Assembly: GCA_013331625.1 (NCBI GenBank)
Contig: DUGC01000063.1
Span: 6,054 to 22,711, forward strand
From: Candidatus Iainarchaeum sp.
GTDB taxonomy: Archaea; Iainarchaeota; Iainarchaeia; Iainarchaeales; Iainarchaeaceae
Length of the DNA stretch: 16,658 nucleotides
Direction of reading: 5' to 3'
The notes below the pieces were generated by a model. It was not told the origin of the DNA. It did not search any database and saw nothing but the letters and a program-made list of their open reading frames with translations. Numbering within the stretch: the stretch's first letter is position 1; every line of letters begins with the position of its first letter. The position numbers and the translations under genes are program-made. Of this stretch, positions 1 to 6,255 are shown one piece after another.

Positions 1-500
1 TTTTCATACTCATCAAGCATCCAGCCCATTATCTTGGGGTTAGTATTGACATCAGGGGCAGGAATATCCCTGTAAGGCCCTAAAAAGTCTGCATACTCGC
101 GTATATATGCCCTGCTAAGCCGCTGCAGCTCGCCCTCATTGAGCTCTTCGGGATCAACTTTTATCCCTCCCTTGGCGCCGCCAAAAGGGATGTTTGCAAC
201 AGCGCATTTTAGCGCCATCAAAAAAGCCAGCTCCTTCACTTCCTCCATATCAACATCAGGATGGAACCTTATGCCCCCCTTTGTCGGGCCGCGTGCATCA
301 TTATATTGCACTCTATAAGAAGGGAAAACCCTCACCGAGCCATCATTCATTATGAGCGGGATATTGACATTTATAACGCGCTTTGGCTGGTTTAATATGA
401 AAAGCTCAAGGTCGGTCAGTTGCTTTACCTTTGCAAGTTTGCTAAGGTGCACCCTGCACACTTCGCACACTACATCGCTTTTCTCCTGCGGTGCTTCCAA
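1..500 (-). CDS. gdhA: Glutamate dehydrogenase, N-terminal part (cut by left edge)
   Basis: Glu/Leu/Phe/Val dehydrogenase family. It reversibly aminates 2-oxoglutarate with NAD(P)H and so makes the glutamate used by the aminotransferases. About 166 residues are visible. The translation contains NQPKRV, MNDGSVRVFPSYRVQYNDAR, GPTKGGIRFHP and PFGGAKGGI, the substrate-binding N-terminal domain with its conserved lysines, then YRDIPAPDVNTNPKIMGWML at the edge. The Rossmann domain lies outside the window. The start is uncertain: no ATG exists in frame after the upstream stop at 519-521. I chose the TTG at 498-500, which gives an N-terminus of the usual archaeal length. A TTG at 516-518, directly after that stop, or a GTG at 468-470 are alternatives. 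It is probably cotranscribed with the phosphatase-family gene upstream. Confidence 0.9.
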   Translation of the reverse strand, partial: MEAPQEKSDVVCEVCRVHLSKLAKVKQLTDLELFILNQPKRVINVNIPLIMNDGSVRVFPSYRVQYNDARGPTKGGIRFHPDVDMEEVKELAFLMALKCAVANIPFGGAKGGIKVDPEELNEGELQRLSRAYIREYADFLGPYRDIPAPDVNTNPKIMGWMLDEYE

Positions 501-518
501 AACCCAAAACCCCCACAA

Positions 519-1208
519 TCATGCCTGTTCCTTAAATTTCATAAATTCCATTTTTTTGCCATCATCCAAACGATGGAGATATCCTGTACCGTCCTTTTTT
601 GATTCTGCAAGATAGTATTTTACGAAAGTCTTGTGCGGCAGGTAATCAATATAGTAAATGCAGTCATTGGGGAACTCGATTTCCATTTTTTCCTGCGGGT
701 GCAATCCGAGCATGCTCCCGAGCAAAAGCCTGCAGATCCCCGCGTGTGTTATCACAAGGATGCTCCTGCTTGAATATTTCTCGCGAAATTCGCTGAGCAG
801 GGGCTTAACGCGCTTTTCATCAACTTCACGGTAGCTCTCCCCCGCCTCATGCAGGAACGAGTACTTGCTGTCAACGCGCCTTGACCAGTCCCCGGGAAAA
901 TTCACCTCGATTTCATGCCGGTCCATGCCGGTATACTTGCCCAAATTGACCTCGGCAAGCCCGTCGCGGTAAATGATTTTTCCCCCATGCGGCTTTGCAA
1001 TGATCTTTGCCGTCTGCACGCAGCGCTTTAGCGGGGAGGAAAAAATAAAATCAAACTTTTCATCCTTTAGCTTTTGTGAAATGAGCCCTGCCTGACTGAT
1101 ACCGCGCTTATTGATCAGCGTGTTCATTACGCCCTGCAGCCTGCGCTGCACATTATAATCAGTCTCGCCATGGCGGCATAGCACAAGTCGCATAAAATGA
1201 ATATGCAT
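519..1208 (-). CDS. Histidine phosphatase / phosphoglycerate mutase family protein
   Basis: Histidine phosphatase superfamily protein of 229 aa. The signature RHGE lies at residues 12-15 (VLCRHGETDYN) with the phospho-accepting histidine. FSSPLKRCVQTA follows near residue 57, and the second catalytic histidine is in VITHAGICR near residue 155. All core residues are present, so it should be active as a phosphatase or cofactor-dependent mutase. Family membership alone does not tell a glycolytic mutase from a metabolite phosphatase. The C-terminal tail of about 50 residues (YYIDYLPHKTF onward) resembles no accessory domain I recognise. The start may be the second ATG (1191-1193), which puts the strand leading to RHGE at the N-terminus; neither start has a clear SD. 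The gene's own promoter probably lies at 1257-1267. Its TGA stop adjoins the gdhA start region, so the two likely form an operon. Confidence 0.88.
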   Translation of the reverse strand: MHIHFMRLVLCRHGETDYNVQRRLQGVMNTLINKRGISQAGLISQKLKDEKFDFIFSSPLKRCVQTAKIIAKPHGGKIIYRDGLAEVNLGKYTGMDRHEIEVNFPGDWSRRVDSKYSFLHEAGESYREVDEKRVKPLLSEFREKYSSRSILVITHAGICRLLLGSMLGLHPQEKMEIEFPNDCIYYIDYLPHKTFVKYYLAESKKDGTGYLHRLDDGKKMEFMKFKEQA

Positions 1209-1256
1209 TACCGGCTTTTATTTGTTCCTGAGCGATGAGTGCTTTTGGGCAACGCT

Positions 1257-1267
1257 GTATTTATAGG
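1257..1267 (-). promoter_or_regulatory. TATA-like box for the phosphatase-gdhA unit
   Basis: The minus strand reads CCTATAAATAC here, close to an archaeal TATA box. Transcription would start near 1236, giving a 5' leader of about 28-43 nt before the mutase-family gene. It overlaps the spacer just past the 154-aa gene, suggesting a separate promoter for the mutase and gdhA. Confidence 0.45.
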
Positions 1268-1277
1268 TGCAAATACG

Positions 1278-1742
1278 TCACCAATTCCCAATGGGGGGCC
1301 TTTGCATGATGTTCTTTGCATGATGTAGCGACATATGCCACAAATATTCCTTGAATTCTGCAAGGTAAATCGGTTTTTCACCCATGCCAAGCAATATCTT
1401 GTTAAGATGGTAAAATGACATCCCTCCTTCCTTATCCCCACGGATATATTCAGTTAGAAATCGCCTGTACCTCCCGGGTTCTTGCAGGGGGGATATGTTC
1501 TGGACCATCAGTTCCATTGTTTCGGAAATCATGCCAACATTATTAACAACAAATTCCTGGACGTGGGGGCCCCCTTTTGTTTCAATAATTTGAAATTTTT
1601 TATTAACACTATCAACAAGTTTTTGTGGGCCGCAAGCAAATAATTTTTTTTGCCTTTGGCCTGCAGGGGCACCTGATGGAATCTTTGGAAACTTACGCCC
1701 TGCATTTTTTCTGGATAGCATTTCAACCCAAACATCTTGCAT
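1278..1742 (-). CDS. Hypothetical protein, 154 aa
   Basis: I do not recognise this protein. It has a basic, proline- and glycine-containing N-terminal half (KNAGRKFPKIPSGAPAGQRQ) and a C-terminal half rich in aromatic and charged residues (GRYRRFLTEYIRGDKEGG, then AEFKEYLWHMSLHHAKNIMQ). There is no signal peptide or membrane segment. The composition looks like a soluble protein rather than a chance frame. The ATG at 1742 is the only reasonable start because the codon before it is TAA. No SD is visible. A TATA-like GGTTATAATTTTTT lies about 65 nt upstream, so a leader of about 40 nt is possible. It stands alone between the repeats that follow aroF and the promoter of the mutase-family gene. 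Confidence 0.5.
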   Translation of the reverse strand: MQDVWVEMLSRKNAGRKFPKIPSGAPAGQRQKKLFACGPQKLVDSVNKKFQIIETKGGPHVQEFVVNNVGMISETMELMVQNISPLQEPGRYRRFLTEYIRGDKEGGMSFYHLNKILLGMGEKPIYLAEFKEYLWHMSLHHAKNIMQRPPIGNW

Positions 1743-1782
1743 TTAATTCAATTTAAACCTATTCAGGGGAAGCAGAAGGGGA

Positions 1783-1804
1783 TTGGCAGCAATTTCCCTG
1801 CCAA
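1783..1804. repeat. Small inverted repeat in the promoter region of the 154-aa gene
   Basis: TTGGCAG (1783-1789) and CTGCCAA (1798-1804) are perfect 7-bp arms around an 8-nt loop. They lie just downstream of the TATA-like sequence near 1806-1815 (minus strand), where transcription of the 154-aa gene could begin. An operator or a leader hairpin are both possible. There is no U run on the 3' side in the minus direction, so it is not a terminator. Confidence 0.35.
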
Positions 1805-1881
1805 AAAATTATAACCCTGCACTTAAATCCGTAACAGGCCAAAAAACAATTCGGATAAATTTTCAGGTCTGCTATAACTAA

Positions 1882-1972
1882 TATCGAAAGACATTGGAAG
1901 AAGTTTCAAAATTAATGTCTTTCGATAGCTATCAAAGGACAAATTTTGTATCCCTATTTTTGTCCTTTGATA
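1882..1972. repeat. Two tandem perfect 14-bp inverted repeats after aroF
   Basis: Repeat 1 has arms TATCGAAAGACATT (1882-1895) and its complement (1914-1927) around an 18-nt loop. Repeat 2 has arms TATCAAAGGACAAA (1930-1943) and its complement (1959-1972) around a 15-nt loop. Only GC separates them. The two arm sequences agree at 10 of 14 positions, and each of the 4 differences is matched in the partner arm, so pairing is kept. The second repeat ends 4 nt from the aroF stop. In the aroF mRNA they would form two adjacent stem-loops right after the stop. As DNA they form four half-sites in alternating orientation. A 3'-end or stability element, or a regulator binding site, are the main options. 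Confidence 0.75.
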
Positions 1973-1976
1973 TAAA

Positions 1977-2993
1977 TTATATGAGCCCCCGTCCCACGGC
2001 CTTTGCAACCCCCCTGAGCTGTGCATAAAGCTTTTCAAATTCCTCAGGGCGCAGCTGCTGCGACTGGTCTGAAAGCGCGTGCTCGGGGTCATTGTGCACT
2101 TCTATGAGCAATCCGTCAGCCCCAACGGCAATTGATGCCTTGCTGAGTGCAGGTACCGGCCCGCGCTTCCCTGCGGCATGGCACGGGTCCACAATCACGG
2201 GAAGGTGCGTGACATCCTTGAGTATGGGTATAACGCTCAGGTTCAGGGTGTTTCTTGTCATAGGCTCGAATGTCCTTATCCCGCGCTCGCACAAAATGAC
2301 ATTATTGTTCCCCTCATTCATTATGTACTCTGCGGCAAAGAGCCACTCCTCAACTGTTGTTGATATCCCGTTCTTTAAAATTACAGGCTTGTCAACCTTG
2401 CCGACCTCTTTTAATAGGTCAAAGTTCTGCGTGTTGCGCGCGCCCACCCGCAGCATATCCACGTGCTTTGCAACTTCCTCAACGCTCCTTGTGTCCATCA
2501 CTTCGGTTTCAGTGACAAGGCCAAGCTCTTTTCCCACCTTTTGTATTATCCTGAGGCCCTTTACACCAAGCCCCTGGAACGCGTAAGGCGATGTCCTTGG
2601 CTTGTATGCCGAGGCCCTCATTACTTTTATGCCCATTTTTTTGAGCCTGCTGCCGATGCCATAGAGCTGCTCTTCACTCTCAACGCTGCACGGTCCGGCA
2701 ATCACCACGACATCATTTCCGCCGATCTTCACTCCTTTCACATCAACTATAGTGTTATCAGGGTGCACTTCACGCGATGCCCTTCGGTATGGCTTTTGGA
2801 TCGGCATGACTTTTTCAACAAAGTCGAGGCTCTCCAGAACATCCTTTTCAATTTTTGATTCATCCCCGATTATCCCCACGATTGTTTTCGTGGTGCCGGG
2901 CGATACGTGCACCTTGAGGCCTGCCTTTTTTATAAGGCCGGTCAGGTGGTCAAGCTGCTCTTCTGTAACACCTTTGCCCATCACAACTATCAT
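1977..2993 (-). CDS. aroF: 3-deoxy-7-phosphoheptulonate (DAHP) synthase, type I-beta with FL domain
   Basis: Condenses PEP with erythrose 4-phosphate, the first step of aromatic amino-acid synthesis. The 338-aa protein has the architecture of the Thermotoga maritima enzyme. A ferredoxin-like regulatory domain covers residues 1-65, followed by a TIM barrel from about 75 to the end. Visible motifs are AGPCSVES (99-106), KPRTSP (131-136), GARNTQNF (184-191), CERGIRTFE (235-243) and DPCHAAGKR (269-277). The expected metal ligands C102, H272, E298 and D309 are all present, and E298 and D309 sit in LIEVHNDPEHALSDQ. The N-terminal domain is the site of feedback control by aromatic amino acids in that family. 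Its ATG overlaps the tktB stop (ATGA, 2990-2993), implying translational coupling. It is the last gene of the aromatic operon, and a tandem hairpin element follows its stop. Confidence 0.96.
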   Translation of the reverse strand: MIVVMGKGVTEEQLDHLTGLIKKAGLKVHVSPGTTKTIVGIIGDESKIEKDVLESLDFVEKVMPIQKPYRRASREVHPDNTIVDVKGVKIGGNDVVVIAGPCSVESEEQLYGIGSRLKKMGIKVMRASAYKPRTSPYAFQGLGVKGLRIIQKVGKELGLVTETEVMDTRSVEEVAKHVDMLRVGARNTQNFDLLKEVGKVDKPVILKNGISTTVEEWLFAAEYIMNEGNNNVILCERGIRTFEPMTRNTLNLSVIPILKDVTHLPVIVDPCHAAGKRGPVPALSKASIAVGADGLLIEVHNDPEHALSDQSQQLRPEEFEKLYAQLRGVAKAVGRGLI

Positions 2994-3952
2994 ATCCGAT
3001 CCTCTCCTTTCACCTTCAGTAATTCCTGAGCTATAGCGTCAGCATTCATCCTGTACTTTTCCAATAGTTCGGCAGGCTTTCCCGATTCTGCAAAGCTTCC
3101 CCTGAGCCCGACCCTTGCAAGGCGGCAATCAATGCCTTTTTCCGCAATGACTTCGGCCACAGCGCTTCCAAGCCCGTTTACCGTGCCATCCTCAGCGCTC
3201 ACAACAGCGCCTTTCCTGCACTCTTCCCCGACAGCCTTTGAATCAAACGGGGAAAGGAACGGAACATTGAGCACCGAAACCGACAGGCCTTTCCCCTTCA
3301 GGATTTCCTGCGCTTTCATTGCCTGCTCGACAAGGCCCCCGGTTGCAATAATTGCCCCATCAGCCCCTTGCGCCAAAACAACCGCTTTCCCTATTTTCAT
3401 TTCAGGGACGCCTTCATAAAATATTGCGGTTTTCTCCCTGCATGTGCGCATGTAAAAAGGCCCTGCATTTTCATACATGGCATAAGTTGCCGCAACAGTC
3501 TCATAATAATCTGCCGGGCATATTACGGTAAAATTTGGCATGCTCCTCATTATTGCAAGGTCCATTATTTCCTGCCCGGTAGGCCCGTCCTCTCCGGTTA
3601 AGATCCCGCCATGGCTGCCGACAATTTTGACATTGGTTTTGGAGTATGCGACACTGATCCTTAGCTGGTCAAGGCCGCGGTTCACCACAAAGCATGCAAA
3701 AGAGCTTGCAAACGGCACCTTCCCGCTCAAGGCAAGGCCCGCTGCCATCGAGACCATGTCAGCTTCCGAAATCCCGACATATTTGAACCGGTCGGGGAAT
3801 TTTTTCCCGAACACTATTGATTTCGTGCTCTTTGCAAGGTCGGCATCAATAGCCACTATATCCTCGTGCTTTTCCCCAAGCCCGAGCAGCGCATCGCCAT
3901 AGCCATCCCTTGTTGCAACCTTTTCACCGAGTTTATATTGTGCTATCGCCAT
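2990..3952 (-). CDS. tktB: Transketolase, C-terminal subunit
   Basis: C-terminal half (pyrimidine-binding and C-terminal domains) of a transketolase made as two polypeptides, 320 aa. DADLAKSTKS (37-46) and GISEADMVSMAAGLALSG (60-77) mark the pyrimidine-binding domain; E63 is the cofactor-activating glutamate. GSHGGILTGEDGPTGQ (112-127) carries substrate- and cofactor-site residues. The C-terminal domain runs from about 190. With the N-terminal subunit it would interconvert pentose and hexose/triose phosphates and make erythrose 4-phosphate. The start has an SD-like GGAAGGGG 7-8 nt upstream. It lies 54 nt after the N-terminal subunit gene and overlaps aroF by 4 nt, so its product is made next to the enzyme that consumes erythrose 4-phosphate. 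A DXS-like enzyme is unlikely because the partner half is transketolase-like. Confidence 0.93.
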   Translation of the reverse strand: MAIAQYKLGEKVATRDGYGDALLGLGEKHEDIVAIDADLAKSTKSIVFGKKFPDRFKYVGISEADMVSMAAGLALSGKVPFASSFACFVVNRGLDQLRISVAYSKTNVKIVGSHGGILTGEDGPTGQEIMDLAIMRSMPNFTVICPADYYETVAATYAMYENAGPFYMRTCREKTAIFYEGVPEMKIGKAVVLAQGADGAIIATGGLVEQAMKAQEILKGKGLSVSVLNVPFLSPFDSKAVGEECRKGAVVSAEDGTVNGLGSAVAEVIAEKGIDCRLARVGLRGSFAESGKPAELLEKYRMNADAIAQELLKVKGEDRI

Positions 3953-4006
3953 CCTAAAACCCCTTCCTTAAAAATCCAGTTCCTTCACCTGTGTCAAATG
4001 AGTGTA

Positions 4007-4831
4007 TCATTTCAGCACCTTCAATGCCTCTATGTATTGTTCATTGGTCAGCGCCTTCCCGTGCATGTCAGGGGTGTTTTCAATGAATTTCACTCCCTTG
4101 CCCTTGATAGTCTTTGCGACAATGCACACCGGCTTGCCTGATACCCTTGCCTTCCCAAGGGCCGGCACGATTTCCTCGAACCTGTGGCCGTTGATCTTTA
4201 TCACTTTCCATCCAAAAGCCTCAAATTTCTTGTCAACAGGCTCAACATCTTTTGTCTGGTCAACCCAGCCGTCATTTTGCAAATTGTTGCGGTCAACTAT
4301 CACCGTGACATTATTGAATCCGAAGAAAGGGGTTGCCATAATCGCTTCCCAGCACTGGCCTTCCTGCAGTTCCCCGTCCCCAAAGAGCACATACATGTGG
4401 TGATCTTTCCTGTCAAGCCTTGCAGCATAAGCCATGCCGTTTGCAACAGAGAGCCCCATTCCAAGGCTGCCGGTTGATATTTCAACCCCCGGCGTCTTTG
4501 TCCTGTCAGGATGGCCCTGCAACATCGAATTGATCTGGCGCAGGTGCTTTAATTCCCCGCGGTCAAAATAGCCCGCTTTTGCAAGGCACGCATATAGCGC
4601 AGGCGCGCCATGCCCCTTGCTCATTATGAAGCGGTCACGATCAGCCCACTGAGGGTTTTTAGGGTCATGCTTCATGAGCTTGAAATAGAGCGCAGCCATT
4701 ATGTCAATGCATGAAAAGCTTGTGGTAGGATGCCCCGATCCTGCAATTGTAGTCATTTCCAGTATATCTTTGCGCAGATCGTACGCGATTTTCCTGAGCC
4801 TTTTGACTTCATCCTTTCCAATAGTTGCCAT
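4007..4831 (-). CDS. tktA: Transketolase, N-terminal (TPP-binding) subunit
   Basis: N-terminal half of a split transketolase, 274 aa, carrying the pyrophosphate-binding domain. Motifs are AGSGHPTTSFSCIDI (30-44), RFIMSKGHGAPALY (67-80), and the thiamine-pyrophosphate/Mg motif GDGELQEGQCWEA (151-163) closing at VIVDRNNLQNDG (177-188). It would pair with the C-terminal subunit encoded next in the operon. The ATG lies 1 nt after the pheA stop (TGA at 4833-4835). An SD sequence GGAGG sits about 8-9 nt upstream inside the end of pheA, so translation is probably coupled. Split transketolases are common in archaea. The placement between pheA and aroF suggests it serves erythrose 4-phosphate supply for aromatic synthesis. 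Confidence 0.94.
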   Translation of the reverse strand: MATIGKDEVKRLRKIAYDLRKDILEMTTIAGSGHPTTSFSCIDIMAALYFKLMKHDPKNPQWADRDRFIMSKGHGAPALYACLAKAGYFDRGELKHLRQINSMLQGHPDRTKTPGVEISTGSLGMGLSVANGMAYAARLDRKDHHMYVLFGDGELQEGQCWEAIMATPFFGFNNVTVIVDRNNLQNDGWVDQTKDVEPVDKKFEAFGWKVIKINGHRFEEIVPALGKARVSGKPVCIVAKTIKGKGVKFIENTPDMHGKALTNEQYIEALKVLK

Positions 4832-4832
4832 T

Positions 4833-5939
4833 TCACGATTCCTCCAGTGAATTTTCAGGGTAGCTGCCCAAAATCCTCAGAAATCCTGTGTTTTTCTTCA
4901 TTTCCAAAAGTGCCTGCGACACTTTTGCATCCTCCACAAAGCCTGAGAAATCAACAAAGAACACATATTCCCAGTTTTTTACCGCAGTTGGCCTTGACTC
5001 GATTTTTGTCATGTTGATGCCAAAATTTTTGAGCGGCTCGAGCGCCATGAAAAGTGCCCCGGACTCGTTTTTTGTTGTAAAAACAATGCTTGTCTTTGAC
5101 TTTGCGCACTTCCCCGGCTTCCCCTTGCCTATCACAAGAAAGCGCGTGATGTTATTTGCCTTGTCCTGTATATTTGCTGCAACAATATTGAGGCCGTAAT
5201 GGGCCGCGGCGTAGACGCTTGCAATGCCGGCTGATTTCACGTAAAGCTGGGCTGCCTCGGCGCTCCTAGCAGTTGATGAAACTTCAATAAGCTCGGCGTG
5301 CGGCAGATTCTTTGAAAGCCATTCCCTGCACTGCGTGAGTGCCTGCGGGTGGGAGTACACTTTCTCGATATCATTGAGCCTGCACTTTGAAACAAGGTTA
5401 TGCCTCACTTCTTCCGCAAGCTCTTCGATGATATTGAGGGGTGAGGAAACGAACATGTCATAAGTGTAGGCGACGCTTCCGCCCACCGAATTTTCAACCG
5501 GCACTACCCCAATGTCTGCTTCCCCCTTTTCAACGGCCCAGAAAACGTCCTTGATTGAATCAAAACCCAGATACTGCGCGCCCTTGCCAAAATGCCTTGC
5601 AGCCGCGCTGTGGGAGAAAGTCCCCTGCGGCCCGAGGTATGCAACCTTTACGGGCTTTTGCATCTTGCGCGAAATGCTGAAAATCTCGCGGTAAATTGTC
5701 TCAAGGTCTTCATTTGGCAAAGGTCCGCTGTTTTTTGCCTTGAGGCCTGAAATTATCCCGTTTTCACGGCTCGGGTCATAAACCTCATCATTCGAGAGCT
5801 TTTTTTCCTTCCCGATCTCAATCGCAAGCTTTATGCGCCTGTTGAGCAGCCCCACAAGGCCCTGATCGATTTTGTCAATTTCGCTGCGTGCCTGGTCCAT
5901 TTTCATCAAAATTCCCGTTCCAAATCCCTTACTTTCCAT
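4833..5939 (-). CDS. pheA: Bifunctional chorismate mutase / prephenate dehydratase with ACT domain
   Basis: P-protein of 368 aa that converts chorismate to prephenate and then phenylpyruvate. An AroQ-type chorismate mutase domain covers about residues 15-90 (ARSEIDKIDQGLVGLLNRR). Prephenate dehydratase spans about 97-275: VAYLGPQGTFSH (99-110), VVPVENSVGGSV (145-156), SHPQAL (196-201) and the active-site NNITRF (262-267). An ACT domain spans about 282-360 with the phenylalanine-binding IESRP (313-317), so feedback inhibition by phenylalanine is expected. The start is uncertain. ATG 5939 is used; ATGs at 5903 or 5897 would begin directly at the mutase domain and are credible. It is the first structural gene of the aromatic operon, and a probable aromatic leader peptide lies about 90 nt upstream of its start. 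Confidence 0.95.
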   Translation of the reverse strand: MESKGFGTGILMKMDQARSEIDKIDQGLVGLLNRRIKLAIEIGKEKKLSNDEVYDPSRENGIISGLKAKNSGPLPNEDLETIYREIFSISRKMQKPVKVAYLGPQGTFSHSAAARHFGKGAQYLGFDSIKDVFWAVEKGEADIGVVPVENSVGGSVAYTYDMFVSSPLNIIEELAEEVRHNLVSKCRLNDIEKVYSHPQALTQCREWLSKNLPHAELIEVSSTARSAEAAQLYVKSAGIASVYAAAHYGLNIVAANIQDKANNITRFLVIGKGKPGKCAKSKTSIVFTTKNESGALFMALEPLKNFGINMTKIESRPTAVKNWEYVFFVDFSGFVEDAKVSQALLEMKKNTGFLRILGSYPENSLEES

Positions 5940-5995
5940 TGCATTGTTTCCCTTTGCTTTCCCCTAACTTCGTTCCACGTATCCCTATGCCTTCC

Positions 5996-6093
5996 AAAAC
6001 CGCCCCTCGATTCAAAATTTACGGGGCAAAATTACCAAAAGTAAAAATAGGAATAAGCGGAAAAACTATAAGCCCCAGCGCTTTGGCTGGCGC
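5996..6093 (-). promoter_or_regulatory. Putative attenuator of the aromatic operon (alternative hairpins)
   Basis: Four segments of the minus-strand RNA can pair in exclusive ways. Segment 1 (6093-6086, GCGCCAGC) pairs with segment 2 (6079-6072, GCTGGGGC) by 7 bp with one mismatch. The GGGGC of segment 2 (6076-6072) can instead pair with segment 3 GCCCC (6027-6023). Segment 3 can also pair with segment 4 GGGGC (6006-6002), extended by two U-G pairs and followed by UUUU (5999-5996). The last is terminator-like. Segment 3 starts 4 nt after the leader stop, so a ribosome held on the last aromatic codons would cover it. Pairings were found by eye; energies were not computed. Confidence 0.45.
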
Positions 6094-6124
6094 ACTTTGC
6101 AACCCTGCCAATTGCCGAAACCAT
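6032..6124 (-). CDS. Putative aromatic leader peptide of the pheA-tkt-aroF operon
   Basis: A 30-codon frame, ATG 6122-6124 to TAA 6032-6034. Its last 13 residues are AYSFSAYSYFYFW, with 8 aromatic residues among the last 12 (Tyr, Phe and one Trp), right before the stop. The first part (MVSAIGRVAKCASQSAG) has none. No SD precedes the ATG. A TATA-like box lies 27-28 nt upstream, so transcription would begin at or next to the ATG and translation would be leaderless. The next gene is pheA, followed by the erythrose 4-phosphate and DAHP enzymes. Seen: composition, spacing and pairing segments. Known: such peptides (pheL, trpL) control bacterial operons by ribosome stalling. Inferred: the same role here. 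A short plus-strand frame lies antisense and I regard it as chance. Confidence 0.62.
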   Translation of the reverse strand: MVSAIGRVAKCASQSAGAYSFSAYSYFYFW

Positions 6125-6146
6125 ATTAAAAGTAAAACCGGTAAGG

Positions 6147-6157
6147 AATATAAATAT
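6147..6157 (-). promoter_or_regulatory. TATA-like box of the aromatic operon
   Basis: The minus strand reads ATATTTATATT, preceded by AAGCAAAC as a possible BRE. Its centre is 27-28 nt from the ATG at 6124, the distance expected between an archaeal TATA box and the transcription start. The leader peptide mRNA would therefore be essentially leaderless, and the leader in front of pheA about 185 nt long. Confidence 0.55.
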
Positions 6158-6247
6158 GTTTGCTTGGCAAAAACCACAGGTTTTTTGGAACCTGCCCAAA
6201 GGTGAATGAATTGCAGCGAAGGGCTCGGGCCCGCAGAAGGCTGTGCT

Positions 6248-6253
6248 AAAAAA
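6248..6253 (-). terminator. T-rich terminator after the AEC transporter
   Basis: On the minus strand a TTTTTT tract starts 2 nt after the transporter stop (TGA at 6256-6258). Archaeal transcription can end at such U-rich tracts without a hairpin. A GGGCccgaGCCC hairpin lies about 25 nt further on. This separates the transporter from the aromatic operon's promoter. Confidence 0.4.
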
Positions 6254-6255
6254 GT

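Noticed and set aside
1208..1441. Minus-strand 77-aa frame overlapping the 154-aa gene
   Set aside because: It overlaps the better-looking 154-aa frame and runs through the probable promoter of the mutase-family gene; its Cys/Arg/Thr-rich content looks like an out-of-frame reading.
1882..1972. Tandem hairpins as the start of a CRISPR array
   Set aside because: There are only two non-identical palindromic units with 15-18 nt loops and no spacer-repeat series; the arms vary in a compensated way, unlike CRISPR repeats.
1823..2092. Minus-strand 89-aa frame across the end of aroF and the tandem repeats
   Set aside because: It runs out of frame through aroF codons and then through the inverted repeats; nothing supports translation.
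5987..6205. Plus-strand frame of 72 aa (MPSKTAPRFKIYG...) in the gap between pheA and the transporter
   Set aside because: It is antisense to the aromatic leader, its TATA box and the attenuator segments, which explain the region better. It has no TATA box or SD at a fitting distance, and its lysine-rich content follows from the AT-rich opposite strand.
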